Assembly (NCBI GenBank): GCA_019931245.1
Contig: JAINDL010000076.1
Span: forward strand, 1 to 64,000
Direction of reading: 5' to 3'
DNA length: 64,000 nucleotides
From: Bryobacteraceae bacterium CoA2 C42
Lineage (GTDB): Bacteria > Acidobacteriota > Terriglobia > Bryobacterales > Bryobacteraceae
A program made the translations under genes and the position numbers. Positions within the stretch are counted from its first letter, which is position 1, and the number at the start of each line of letters is the position of its first letter. Below, piece after piece: positions 43,722 to 52,764 of the stretch. The notes under the pieces were generated by a model, which had not been told where the DNA came from, made no database searches, and was given only the letters and a program-made list of their open reading frames with translations.

Positions 43722-44542
43722 TAGGCCGTCCCTTGTTCCGCGGCTTCCTGGCTGGCGGCTTCGAGGTTGCCGGCTTCCGGCTCCGGCGCCTCGACTGGCG
43801 CCTCGGCGTCCCGCAGGTCGAGAGCCTCGGCCGTGGCTTCGGCCTCCTCTTCGCTGAAGGCCAGACGGCGCAGCTCTTCAAACTCCTTGAGCGACGGAAG
43901 CTCTTTGAGCGAACTCAGCCCGAACTGGACCAGAAACTCTTTATTGGTCTTGTAGAGAATCGGCTTGCCGATGACGTTCTTTCGCCCGGCCACCTGCACG
44001 AGTTTCCGGTCGAGCAGCGTCTTCAGCACGCCGCCGCCCTGCACGCCGCGGATCTCCATGATTTCGGGCGCGGTGATGGGCTGCTTGTAGGCGATCACGG
44101 CCAGCGTTTCCAGAGCGGCCAGGGAGAGCTTTAACGGTGGTTTGAGGTTTTTGACAAAGAGGCGGACCTGATCGTGCAGCTCCGGCTTGGTGGCCATTTT
44201 GAAGCCGCCGGCGATCTCGCGGATCTGCAGGCCGCGCTCGGGCCGCGCAAACTCGACGACGAGTTCGGCGAGCAGGGCGTCGATGCGCGCCGCCGGCTGG
44301 CGCAGCGCCTGGGCGATCTGCCGGGCTTCGAGCGGCTCCTCAGTGACGTAGATGACGGCCTCGAGAATTGCCTTCAGTTCGGTATCGGAGTACTCGGCCG
44401 CGGGCTCCGCCGCCGCTCCGGGCGAGGGCTCCGCCTCGACCTGCACGGCGAGTTCCCCCACCGGTTCGACGAGTGCTTCCACTGCTTCTGCTTCCGCGGC
44501 GGCCGTCTCGGCCTGTTCCCGCGGTTCCAATTCGTCTGCCAT
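43721..44542 (-). CDS. scpB: Segregation and condensation protein B
   Basis: The 273-residue protein has a long acidic Glu/Ala-rich N-terminal extension (~1-48). The conserved winged-helix pair follows (LKAILEAVIYVTEEPLEARQIAQAL; LSLAALETLAVIAYKQPITAPEIMEIRGVQGGGVLKTLLDRKLVQVAGRKNVIGKPILYKTN) and then an acidic tail. ScpB binds ScpA and SMC for chromosome condensation. The acidic extensions at both ends are longer than usual. It overlaps rluB by one base. Confidence 0.95.
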   Translation of the reverse strand: MADELEPREQAETAAAEAEAVEALVEPVGELAVQVEAEPSPGAAAEPAAEYSDTELKAILEAVIYVTEEPLEARQIAQALRQPAARIDALLAELVVEFARPERGLQIREIAGGFKMATKPELHDQVRLFVKNLKPPLKLSLAALETLAVIAYKQPITAPEIMEIRGVQGGGVLKTLLDRKLVQVAGRKNVIGKPILYKTNKEFLVQFGLSSLKELPSLKEFEELRRLAFSEEEAEATAEALDLRDAEAPVEAPEPEAGNLEAASQEAAEQGTA

Positions 44543-44552
44543 AAAATCCTGG

Positions 44553-45341
44553 TTAAGTGTATTCTTCTTCGAGGCGGGCCATCGCCTCGCCTTCGGGGAA
44601 CGCTTCGTCGAAGCGGTCCGTCCTGGCGAGGCCGATATCGCCGAAAGCCTCGGCCTGCACGAGCTTGACGGCCTGGTTCTTCACCATCTCGAGGATAGCG
44701 AGAAACATGGCAATCATGGCGTTCCGGCTCCGCTGCCGCTCGAAGAGTTCGGTGGCGGACACGCTGGCGCCTTTGCGCAGATCTCGCATGACGCTCTTGA
44801 GGTAGTGAATCATGTCGGGAACCGTTACGTCTTCCTTGGTGATTTCGAACTGCGGCCGATTCTTGGCGCGTTCAATCACCTTTTGGAGCGTCTGCACGAG
44901 GTCGAACAGCGTGACCGACAGGCCCTGCTCCTCTTCGGCCTCGGCGAGAAAGTCCTTGAGCGCCGGGTTCGACCAGGCGGCCTCTTCCACAAGCCGCTTC
45001 TGCTGGAGCATCTCGGCGGCGTTCTTGAACCGTTCGTGCTCAATCAGCCGGTCGACCAACTCCTGGCGGGGGTCCTCCTGCGGGTCCATCTTTTCGAGTT
45101 CCGGGTCGCGGGGCAGCAGCGTTTTCGACTTGATGTGGATCAAGGTCGCCGCCATATAAATGAACTCCGCGCTCAGTTCGATGTCGAGCGCGTTGGCCTT
45201 ATCGATGTATTCAAGGTACTGCGAGGTGATCTTCGCAATCGGAATGTCGTAGATGTTCACCTGATGCTTGCGAATCAGATCGAGCAGAAGGTCCAGCGGC
45301 CCTTCGTACTGCTCGATATGGATTTGCAAGGGAGACGACAT
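44553..45341 (-). CDS. scpA: Segregation and condensation protein A
   Basis: The 262-residue kleisin starts IHIEQYEGPLDLLLDLIRKHQVNIYDIPIAKITSQYLEYI, the signature of ScpA. A helical middle and a C-terminal winged helix (ATELFERQRSRNAMIAMFLAILEMVKNQAVKLVQ) follow. It bridges SMC heads. Ten bases separate it from scpB. Confidence 0.95.
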   Translation of the reverse strand: MSSPLQIHIEQYEGPLDLLLDLIRKHQVNIYDIPIAKITSQYLEYIDKANALDIELSAEFIYMAATLIHIKSKTLLPRDPELEKMDPQEDPRQELVDRLIEHERFKNAAEMLQQKRLVEEAAWSNPALKDFLAEAEEEQGLSVTLFDLVQTLQKVIERAKNRPQFEITKEDVTVPDMIHYLKSVMRDLRKGASVSATELFERQRSRNAMIAMFLAILEMVKNQAVKLVQAEAFGDIGLARTDRFDEAFPEGEAMARLEEEYT

Positions 45342-45347
45342 TTGAGT

Positions 45348-47381
45348 TTAGGGTACCACCGTTGGGGGCTTTTTCGTCCATTCCGTGATCCAGTCAAGGA
45401 AGGTCTGATACCAGAGGAGGGTGTTCTGCGGCTTGCCGATCCAGTGCCCTTCGTCGGGGAAGGTGAGCAGTTTGGAGGGTACCTTTTTCATTTGCAGGGC
45501 CGTGAACAGCTGGAGGCCCTGGCCGAGCGGTACGCGGTAGTCCAGGTCGCCGTGGATGACCAGGGTCGGGGTGCGGAACTCGTTGACGAAGTAGCTTGGG
45601 GACCATTTGGCGTAGGCATCCGGGTTGTCCCAGGGCATGCCGCGGAACTCCCAGTTGACAAACCAGAGCTCTTCGGTCTCGCCGGCCATGCTGCGGAGGT
45701 CAAAGACGCCGGCGTGGGAGACGAGGGCTTTGAACTTCTGCGTATGGCCGAGCATCCAGTTGACCAGGTAACCGCCGTAACTGCCCCCGGCGGCAGCAAA
45801 CCGCTCGGCGTCGGCCCAGGGCTGTGCGGCGATGTGGTCGACGGTGGCCATGACGTCATCGTAGACCTTGCCGCCCCAGTCGTTGTTAATGTCATCGGTG
45901 AACTTTTGGCCGTATCCGGTTGATCCGCGTGGGTTTGGCATGACGACAACGAAGCCGGCCGCGGCGAACACCTGCGGATTCCAGCGGTAGCTCCAGGCTT
46001 CGTTCCACGCTCCCTGCGGCCCGCCGTGGATGAGGAAGAGCACCGGGTACTTGCGGTCCAGGCTGAAGCCGGCTGGCTTGACGAGGAAGCTCGAAACCTT
46101 GGCGCCTTCGGCGCCGGTGACCGTGATCTCTTCAAAGTTCGGCAGGTTGTACTCGGCCACAATCTCATCGTTCATCCGGGTGAGGGGCGCAATCTTGCCG
46201 TCGCCCGAGTTGACGCGGAAAATCTCGGTGGGGCGGGAGCCGCTCTGTTGGGTGAAGATCATGGTCTTGGCGTCCGGGGTGAACTGCATGTCGTCGTAGG
46301 TGGCGTTGCCCGAGACGATCGACCGCGCTCCGCCGGTGCCGTTGAGGACGAACATCTGGATGCTCTGCCGGCCGCGGTCTTCGATGGTGAAGAAGAGGCG
46401 GGTGGAATCCGGAGTCCAGGTGAGGCTTTGGACGTTGAGGTTGATGTTCTCGGTCAGATCGCGGACCTTGCCTTCGGTGCGCTTCATGAGGAAGAGGCGC
46501 CAGCGGTCGGATTCGTAGCCGGCGGTTTTCTGGGCGCGCCAGGCGATCCACTGCCCGTCGGGCGAGTAGGCGGGGGAGACATCGGCGCCGGCGGTGGTGG
46601 TAATTCGGGTGGCTTCGCCGCCGTCGGGCGAGACGGTGTAGAGGTTGCTGTTGGTGGAGAGAGCCTGGTCGGGGTCGGTATTGGCGACGTAGCAGATCTC
46701 TTTCGAGTCGGGGGAGATGGCATAGCCGTCGGGTCCGCCGAGCGAAAAGGTGGGCACCTCGTAGGGCCCCGGCGTCAAATCGCGCGACTCGCCGCCTTCG
46801 ACCTGAACGACGAGCAGATGGCTCCGGCGCCGGGAGCTCCACTGGTTCCAGTGGCGGTAGAGCAGGGAGGTGTAACTCCGCGCCTTCGTCTTGGCCGCCC
46901 TCTCGTCGGCCAGCTTCTGCTCGTTGCAGGATTCGTCTTTGCAGCCCGGGAAAACTTCGCTGACGAACAGCAGGCGGGTGCCATCGGGGAAGAAGGTGAC
47001 GCCGCCGGCTTCGGTGGCGATCTTGGTCACCTGGCGCTGTTCGGTCCCGTCCGGATTCATCATCCAGATCTGGGAGGAGCCGGCCCGGTCGGAGATAAAG
47101 GCGACGCGTTTCGAGTCGGGCGCCCAGCGGGGGCGATCGTTGCTGCCCGCCGTGGTGAGGGCCACAGGGGACCCACCCGTCAGCGGGACGGTGTAGATTT
47201 GGCTGGTTTTCTTATTGCCTTCGACATCGACGGTCTGCACGACGAACAGCACCGTTTTGCCATCGGGCGACAGTTGAGGATCGGACAACCGTTTCATTCG
47301 CAACAGTCCGGACACATCGAACGGCTTAGCCGCCGTGAGGCTTACGGCGAGGGCGGCGCACAGACAAAGAATCCGCAGCAT
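45348..47381 (-). CDS. S9 family (prolyl oligopeptidase-type) secreted peptidase
   Basis: The 677-residue protein has a signal peptide (MLRILCLCAALAVSLTAA). A TolB-like propeller covers ~25-400 (SPDGKTVLFVVQTVD, WAPDSKRVAFISDRAGSSQIWMM). The alpha/beta-hydrolase domain has nucleophile Ser in AAAGGSYGGYLVNWML, Asp in VIHGDLDYRVP and His in FPDEGHW. The GGPQGAWNEAWSYRWNPQ oxyanion segment is present. It trims peptides in the periplasm or outside. It begins the minus-strand run that continues six bases later with scpA. Confidence 0.93.
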   Translation of the reverse strand: MLRILCLCAALAVSLTAAKPFDVSGLLRMKRLSDPQLSPDGKTVLFVVQTVDVEGNKKTSQIYTVPLTGGSPVALTTAGSNDRPRWAPDSKRVAFISDRAGSSQIWMMNPDGTEQRQVTKIATEAGGVTFFPDGTRLLFVSEVFPGCKDESCNEQKLADERAAKTKARSYTSLLYRHWNQWSSRRRSHLLVVQVEGGESRDLTPGPYEVPTFSLGGPDGYAISPDSKEICYVANTDPDQALSTNSNLYTVSPDGGEATRITTTAGADVSPAYSPDGQWIAWRAQKTAGYESDRWRLFLMKRTEGKVRDLTENINLNVQSLTWTPDSTRLFFTIEDRGRQSIQMFVLNGTGGARSIVSGNATYDDMQFTPDAKTMIFTQQSGSRPTEIFRVNSGDGKIAPLTRMNDEIVAEYNLPNFEEITVTGAEGAKVSSFLVKPAGFSLDRKYPVLFLIHGGPQGAWNEAWSYRWNPQVFAAAGFVVVMPNPRGSTGYGQKFTDDINNDWGGKVYDDVMATVDHIAAQPWADAERFAAAGGSYGGYLVNWMLGHTQKFKALVSHAGVFDLRSMAGETEELWFVNWEFRGMPWDNPDAYAKWSPSYFVNEFRTPTLVIHGDLDYRVPLGQGLQLFTALQMKKVPSKLLTFPDEGHWIGKPQNTLLWYQTFLDWITEWTKKPPTVVP

Positions 47382-47428
47382 TCCCTTATTGTAGAGGAGC
47401 CCCGCGCGTTAAGATCGAAGAAACCGTT

Positions 47429-47947
47429 ATGATCCGCTCGTTTCAGGGCGTCCGCCCGTCCATGGCCGATTCGGCCTACATCGACCCCGCCGCCGTCGTC
47501 ATCGGCGATGTCACCATCGGCGAAAACGTAAGCATTTGGCCGCACGCCACGCTGCGCGGTGACGTCAACAAGATCTTCATCGGTGACGACTCGAACATTC
47601 AGGACAACGCCGTCGTCCACGTCGAACACAAGCTGTATGAATGCCACGTCGGCCGCCGCGTGACCGTGGGCCACTCGGTGGTCCTGCACGGCTGCGTGAT
47701 CGAGGACGATTCGCTGATCGGTATCGGCGCGATTGTGTTGAACGGCGCCCGGGTGGGTCAGGGGTCGGTGGTCGCCGCGGGCACGCTGGTGCCCGAAGGG
47801 ATGCAGATTCCGCCCGGCTCGCTCGTCATGGGGGTGCCGGCCAAGATCCGCCGCGAGGTGACGGCCGAAGAGCAGGATCGCTTCCGCCGGAACGCGGACC
47901 ACTACGTCAACCTAGGACAAAGCTACAAGAATGATCAAAGCAGTTAA
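47429..47947 (+). CDS. Gamma-carbonic-anhydrase-like hexapeptide protein
   Basis: The 172-residue protein is a left-handed beta-helix with repeats such as AAVVIGDVTIGENVSIWPHATLRGD and SNIQDNAVVHVEHKLYECHVGRRVTVGHSVVLHG. The GHSVVLHGC and NAVVH segments carry the metal-ligand histidines of gamma-class enzymes. Many homologues (YrdA type) have uncertain carbonic anhydrase activity. Overlaps hisS by 17 bases, so they are co-translated. Confidence 0.92.
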   Translation: MIRSFQGVRPSMADSAYIDPAAVVIGDVTIGENVSIWPHATLRGDVNKIFIGDDSNIQDNAVVHVEHKLYECHVGRRVTVGHSVVLHGCVIEDDSLIGIGAIVLNGARVGQGSVVAAGTLVPEGMQIPPGSLVMGVPAKIRREVTAEEQDRFRRNADHYVNLGQSYKNDQSS

Positions 47948-49181
47948 GGGCACGCGGGACATTCTGCCTCCCCAGTCCGCCGTCTGGAATCGCGTCGAAG
48001 CCACGGCCCGGGAGGTGTTCCGCACGTTTCACTATCAGGAAATCCGCACCCCGATCTTTGAGGAGACGGCGCTGTTCGCCCGCGGCGTGGGCGAGGAGAC
48101 CGACATCGTCTCAAAGGAGATGTACACCTTTGAGGATCGCGACGGAAGCAAGCTCACGCTGCGGCCCGAGAACACGGCCTCGGTAATCCGGGCCTATCTC
48201 GAACACCGGCTGGACCAGATTCCCGGGCCGAAGCGCCTGTACTATCTCGGGCCGATGTTCCGCCGTGAGCGCCCGCAGAAGGGCCGCTACCGCCAGTTTT
48301 TCCAGATTGGCGCCGAGGCGATCGGTCTGGAATCGCCGGTGCTCGACGCCGAGATCATCGAACTGGTTTCGACGCTGCTCGGCGCCTGCGGCGTCTCCGG
48401 CTCCCGTCTGCTGATCAACTCGGTGGGCGATCCGGATTCCCGCGCCCGCTACGTGGCCAAGCTCAAAGAGGTGCTCGGGGCGCACCTCGCCGACCTTTCG
48501 GCCGACTCGCAGCGCCGCGCCGTGACCAACCCGCTGCGGGTGCTCGACTCGAAGGACCCGCAGGACCAGCCCATCGTCGCCCTGCTGCCCAGCATCCATG
48601 ACTATCTCAACGAGGCGTGCCGCGACCACTTCGCCGCCGTCTGCCGCTATCTCAGCGACCGGGGCATCGCCTACGAAGTGAACCCGCGCCTGGTGCGCGG
48701 CCTGGACTACTACACCCACACGACGTTTGAGTTTCTGCACGGTGCGCTGGGGGCGCAGAACGCCATCTGCGGCGGGGGCCGGTACAACGGCCTGGCCGAG
48801 TCGTTGGGCGCGAAGACGCCGGCTCCCGGCATTGGCTTCTCGATCGGCCAGGACCGTTTGCTGATGGCCGTCGAAGAGGCGCAGCCGGCGGGTTTTGCGC
48901 CGAAGCCGCTCGATCTGTTTGTGGCGCCGATGACGGAGGCCGCCTTCCTGGCGGGCGCCCGCGAGGCGAAAGTGCTGCGCGGGGCGGGCTTCAGCGTGGA
49001 GGTGGCGCCGGCGGGTAAGTTCAAGAAGCTGCTCGAACTGGCGAGCAAGTCCGGGGCCCGGTTTGCGCTGTTGATCGGTGATGACGAACTGGCCGCCGGG
49101 CGCTTCGGTCTCAAGAACCTCGCCACCGGGGAGCAGCAGGCGGTGGCGGCTTTCGATCTCGCGGCGCACCTGCTCGGATGA
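47931..49181 (+). CDS. hisS: Histidyl-tRNA synthetase
   Basis: The 416-residue class II enzyme opens with IKAVKGTRDILPPQSAVWNRVE. Motif 2 is RPEKGRYRQFFQIGAEAIG-like (sequence RRERPQKGRYRQFFQIG). The histidine-specific motif is RGLDYYTHTTFEF and motif 3 GIGFSIGQDRLLMA. A C-terminal anticodon-binding domain (~325-416) follows. Dimeric, cytosolic. Shares ATGA with the OsmC gene. Confidence 0.97.
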   Translation: MIKAVKGTRDILPPQSAVWNRVEATAREVFRTFHYQEIRTPIFEETALFARGVGEETDIVSKEMYTFEDRDGSKLTLRPENTASVIRAYLEHRLDQIPGPKRLYYLGPMFRRERPQKGRYRQFFQIGAEAIGLESPVLDAEIIELVSTLLGACGVSGSRLLINSVGDPDSRARYVAKLKEVLGAHLADLSADSQRRAVTNPLRVLDSKDPQDQPIVALLPSIHDYLNEACRDHFAAVCRYLSDRGIAYEVNPRLVRGLDYYTHTTFEFLHGALGAQNAICGGGRYNGLAESLGAKTPAPGIGFSIGQDRLLMAVEEAQPAGFAPKPLDLFVAPMTEAAFLAGAREAKVLRGAGFSVEVAPAGKFKKLLELASKSGARFALLIGDDELAAGRFGLKNLATGEQQAVAAFDLAAHLLG

Positions 49182-49645
49182 GTGAACACACGACCGTGGT
49201 GGAGTGGCGGCGCGGCGCGGGGGAAGCGTTTCTCGATCGCCGTTACTCGCGCCGCCACACGGCGGCGTTCGATGGCGGCGCCACGGTGGTCCTGTCGGCG
49301 TCTCCGCACGTGGTGCGGGTGCCGTTTGCCGACCCCGCCGCCGTTGACCCGGAGGAGCTGTTCGTCACCTCGCTTGCCAGTTGCCACATGCTCTGGTTTC
49401 TCTCGCTGGCTGCTGAGGCCGGCTTCTGCGTCGATAGTTACCGTGATGCTGCGACCGGCGTGCTTGGCCCCGACGCCGCCGGCCGGGAGGGGATCACGAC
49501 GGTCACCCTCCGCCCCCACTGCTGCTTCTCCGACCAACGGATCCCTAGCGCCGAACAGATTACGGCCCTGCACGAGCGGGCGCACGAAGCCTGTTTCCTG
49601 GCCAACTCCGTCCGCTCGGAGATCCGCATAGAGCCTGTATTCTGA
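49178..49645 (+). CDS. OsmC family protein
   Basis: The 155-residue protein has the two redox cysteines of the OsmC/Ohr fold: one in LASCHMLWFLSLAAEAGF and one in HEACFLANSVRSEI. PEELFVTSLASC precedes the first. OsmC/Ohr proteins reduce organic hydroperoxides. The YhfA-like CxLANSV pattern indicates the broader OsmC branch rather than Ohr. Coupled to hisS by ATGA. Confidence 0.92.
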   Translation: MSEHTTVVEWRRGAGEAFLDRRYSRRHTAAFDGGATVVLSASPHVVRVPFADPAAVDPEELFVTSLASCHMLWFLSLAAEAGFCVDSYRDAATGVLGPDAAGREGITTVTLRPHCCFSDQRIPSAEQITALHERAHEACFLANSVRSEIRIEPVF

Positions 49646-49877
49646 GCCGCGGGGGGCGCCGCGCCCGCTCGCGTCGCGGGGAGCGGAGGTGCCTCGGCGC
49701 CTGCTGACCGGCCAACGCCGTCCGCGCGGCTTTGCCGGACCTCCGCCCCAACCGGCCTGCCCGGAGTTCCGGGCTCGGCCCGCGTGGCGAGGGGCGGGAG
49801 GTGCAGCGTGGGAACCAATCTGCGAAACTATAAGATTGTAATTTTCGGGGCTCCTGGCTTCGTTTCCCTAATCTTCC
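49646..49877 (+). promoter_or_regulatory. Structured leader upstream of aspS with three complementary segments
   Basis: In this gene-free stretch, segment 2 (ACCTCCGCCCC, 49739-49749) can pair with segment 1 (GCGGAGGT, 49683-49690) or with segment 3 (GGGGCGGGAGGT, 49791-49802), but not both. A small CCCGG/CCGGG hairpin sits between segments 2 and 3. A possible -10 box TATAAGAT lies at 49829-49836, after the structure. If transcription starts there, the pairing lies outside the aspS mRNA and may instead be a REP-like or osmC 3' element. No ribosome site is obvious before aspS. Confidence 0.4.
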
Positions 49878-51671
49878 ATGCCTGAACACGTACCATTGGA
49901 CTTTCTCGGAGAGCTGCGCCGCACCCACTCCTGCGGCCAACTGCGCGCCTCCGACACCGGCTCCCGCTCGCTCCTCATGGGTTGGGTCCACCGCCGCCGC
50001 GACCTGGGTGGGGTTATCTTTATCCACCTGCGCGACCGCGAAGGCGTGACGCAGATCGTCTTCCACTCGGACGAAAAGTACGCTGCCGTGCACGAGAAAG
50101 CCGAGATGCTGCGCAGCGAGTACGTGGTGGCCGTCGAAGGCCGCGTGGTCCGGCGCGACCAGGAAACGATTAACCCCGACATCCCCACCGGGGAGGTGGA
50201 ACTCGTCGCCGACCGCATCTGGATTCTCAACGAGAGCAAAACGCCGCCGTTCCCGATGGAGGAGACCGTGGACGTCAGCGAGGATGCGCGGCTCAAGCAT
50301 CGCTACGTGGACCTGCGCCGGCCCCGCATGCAGCGCAACATCATGCTGCGGTCCAAGCTCAGCTTCGCCGTCCGGGAAGAGCTTTACCGGCAGGGATTCC
50401 TCGAAATCGAAACCCCGTTTCTGACCAAGTCCACGCCCGAGGGCGCGCGCGACTTCCTGGTCCCTTCGCGCACCAGCCCCGGCGAGTTCTACGCCCTTCC
50501 GCAGTCGCCGCAGATCTTCAAGCAGCTGCTCATGATCAGCGGCTTTGAGAAGTACTTCCAGATCGTTCGCTGCTTCCGCGACGAGGACCTCCGCGCCGAC
50601 CGTCAGCCCGAGTTCACGCAGATCGATCTCGAGATGAGCTTCCCGCAGCAGGAGACCATCTTCTCGACGATTGAGCCGCTGCTCGAGCGCGTCTGCGCCG
50701 TGGCGGGCTTTGCGGACGTCAAGGCGCCCTTCCCGCGCCTCACCTACGCGCAGGCGATGCGGAGCTACGGGATTGATAAGCCGGACCTGCGGCTGCCGCC
50801 CTTCTACTGCGTCGAAGATCTGTTCCCGGTCGACGAGAACTTCGCGACGCCGGGCCTGCCCATCGCCGCCATCGTGATTCCCAACGTCGGGCCGATCGCG
50901 CGCCGGGAACGGGACGAGATCAAAGCGTTCGGGGTCGAACGCGGTCTGCGCGTCTTTGACGACGTCAAGCGCCTGGAGCGGGACTTCCCCGAGGTGATGG
51001 TGAAGGTGCGCGAGCGCGCCGGCGCCGGCGAGAACGATCTGCTGATCCTGGCCGGCTGGGTGGGAGAGGGCAAGGGGCCGATTCCCGAGTACACCGTGCT
51101 GCAGGGCGCCGGCCAGCTCCGGCTGTACTGCGGCCAGCGTTTCAACGACCGGCACAAGCTGCTCGACCCGACCGATTTCCGCTTCCTCTGGGTGGTGGAT
51201 TTCCCGATGTTTGAATGGGACGAGGAGGACCAGCGCTGGGTGGCGGCCCACCATCCGTTCACCTCGGTGCACGATGAAGATATCGACAAGCTGACGGCCG
51301 ATCCGGCCCGCTGCCGCGCCAAGTCCTACGACATCGTGTTGAACGGGACGGAGTTGGGTTCGGGTTCGATCCGTATCCACCGCCGGGATGTGCAGTCGGC
51401 CGTGTTCAGTTCGCTCGGGCTGTCGATGGAGGAGGCGCAGACGAAGTTTGGCTTCCTGCTGGAGGCGCTCGAGCACGGCGCCCCGCCGCACGGCGGGATC
51501 GCGCTGGGGCTCGACCGTCTGGTGATGATCCTGGCCGGGGAGAAGTCGCTGCGCGATGTGATCCCGTTCCCGAAGACGGCCAAGGGTACGGACCTGATGT
51601 GCGAGGCGCCGAGCGAGGTGCCGGACAAGAGTCTGCGCGACCTGCACATCCGGCTGGCCACCAAGAAGTAG
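49878..51671 (+). CDS. aspS: Aspartyl-tRNA synthetase, bacterial type
   Basis: The 597-residue class IIb enzyme has an OB-fold anticodon domain (~1-105; [24 protein letters not shown]). Motif 2 contains [23 protein letters not shown], a GAD insertion domain covers ~290-410, and motif 3 is [28 protein letters not shown]. Whether it is discriminating or also charges tRNA-Asn cannot be settled here. Single gene ending at a strong terminator. Confidence 0.97.
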   Translation: MPEHVPLDFLGELRRTHSCGQLRASDTGSRSLLMGWVHRRRDLGGVIFIHLRDREGVTQIVFHSDEKYAAVHEKAEMLRSEYVVAVEGRVVRRDQETINPDIPTGEVELVADRIWILNESKTPPFPMEETVDVSEDARLKHRYVDLRRPRMQRNIMLRSKLSFAVREELYRQGFLEIETPFLTKSTPEGARDFLVPSRTSPGEFYALPQSPQIFKQLLMISGFEKYFQIVRCFRDEDLRADRQPEFTQIDLEMSFPQQETIFSTIEPLLERVCAVAGFADVKAPFPRLTYAQAMRSYGIDKPDLRLPPFYCVEDLFPVDENFATPGLPIAAIVIPNVGPIARRERDEIKAFGVERGLRVFDDVKRLERDFPEVMVKVRERAGAGENDLLILAGWVGEGKGPIPEYTVLQGAGQLRLYCGQRFNDRHKLLDPTDFRFLWVVDFPMFEWDEEDQRWVAAHHPFTSVHDEDIDKLTADPARCRAKSYDIVLNGTELGSGSIRIHRRDVQSAVFSSLGLSMEEAQTKFGFLLEALEHGAPPHGGIALGLDRLVMILAGEKSLRDVIPFPKTAKGTDLMCEAPSEVPDKSLRDLHIRLATKK

Positions 51672-51684
51672 GATCGTTTCGAGC

Positions 51685-51730
51685 ACAAAAAAGCGGGGCG
51701 CCGGACTCAGCCGGCGCCCCGCTTTTTTGT
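51685..51730. terminator. Perfect bidirectional intrinsic terminator
   Basis: A 20-bp perfect inverted repeat (51685-51704 with 51711-51730) surrounds the six-base loop ACTCAG. The GC core GCGGGGCGCCGG is flanked by A6 on one side and T6 on the other, so it terminates aspS (+) and ilvE (-). Confidence 0.95.
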
Positions 51731-51743
51731 GTCTCGGCCCGGG

Positions 51744-52670
51744 TTACTTCCGGACCGGGGTCAGCCAGCCTTCCGTATCGGGCGTTTCGCCGTTGATGAC
51801 GCGGAAGAACTCGGCCTGCAGTTTGGCGGTAATCGGGCCGCGGCTGCCGGACCCGATGGGGATGCGGTCGACCGAGCGGATGGGGCTGACCTCGGCGGCG
51901 GTACCGGTGAAGAAGACCTCGTCGGCGATGTAAAGCGACTCGCGGGGGATAGGCGTTTCGATGATTTCGATGCCCATGCGTTTGGCGAGGAAGATGATGG
52001 AAGCGCGGGTGATGCCGGGCAGGGCGCTGTTGCCGAGCGGAGGAGTGGAGATTTTGCCGTCGCGGATGACGAAGATGTTTTCGCCCGAGCCTTCCGAGAT
52101 ATAGCCGTTGGTATCGAGAGCGATGCCTTCGGCAAATCCGTTGAAGTGCGCTTCCATGCGGATCAGCTGGGAGTTCATGTAGTTGGCGCCGGCCTTGGCG
52201 AGGGCGGGCAGGGTGTTGGGCGCGATGCGGTTCCAACTGGAGATGCAGACATCGACACCCTGGGCGAGGGCTTCGGCGCCGAGGTACTGGCCCCAGGACC
52301 AGCAGGCGAGGTAGAGATCGTTGGGATTATTGATGCCGAGGACGCCGAGTTCGTAGTAGCCGCGCAGGAGGATGGGGCGGACGTAGCAGGCCTCGAGTTT
52401 GTTGACGCGAATGAGGTCCAGTACGGCTTCGCACATCTGGTCGATGGTGAAATCGACCTTGTCCATTCGGTAGATCTTGGCCGAATCCATCAGCCGGCGC
52501 ATGTGATCCCGCAGCCGGAAGACCTGCGGACCGGAGGGGGTGTTGTAGCAGCGGATGCCTTCAAACACCGAACTGCCGTAGCTGACGACGTGGCTCAAAA
52601 CGTGAATCTTCGCGTCGTCCCAATCAATGAACTTTCCGTTACACCAAATCTTCTCTGTGGGCGTCAACAT
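51744..52670 (-). CDS. ilvE: Branched-chain amino acid aminotransferase
   Basis: The 308-residue PLP fold-type IV enzyme has HVVSYGSSVFEGIRCY near the N-terminus and the catalytic Lys in LPALAKAGANYMNSQL. The cofactor-binding motif ISEGSGENIFVIRDGKI and the FFTGTAAEVSPI segment follow. It makes valine, leucine and isoleucine from their keto acids. It diverges from the M48 gene by 94 bases. Confidence 0.96.
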   Translation of the reverse strand: MLTPTEKIWCNGKFIDWDDAKIHVLSHVVSYGSSVFEGIRCYNTPSGPQVFRLRDHMRRLMDSAKIYRMDKVDFTIDQMCEAVLDLIRVNKLEACYVRPILLRGYYELGVLGINNPNDLYLACWSWGQYLGAEALAQGVDVCISSWNRIAPNTLPALAKAGANYMNSQLIRMEAHFNGFAEGIALDTNGYISEGSGENIFVIRDGKISTPPLGNSALPGITRASIIFLAKRMGIEIIETPIPRESLYIADEVFFTGTAAEVSPIRSVDRIPIGSGSRGPITAKLQAEFFRVINGETPDTEGWLTPVRK

Positions 52671-52764
52671 CCAATCATTATAGCGTTAGACGCCCGGCAG
52701 AGCGTATGGCATTGAAACGTGGCCGACGAGTCGGGCATCATAGCTAACGGAGACCTCGCCCCCG

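Noticed and set aside
49646-49877. T-box or riboswitch before aspS
   Set aside because: No T-box bulge sequence or known riboswitch core seen. Only generic alternative pairing can be supported.
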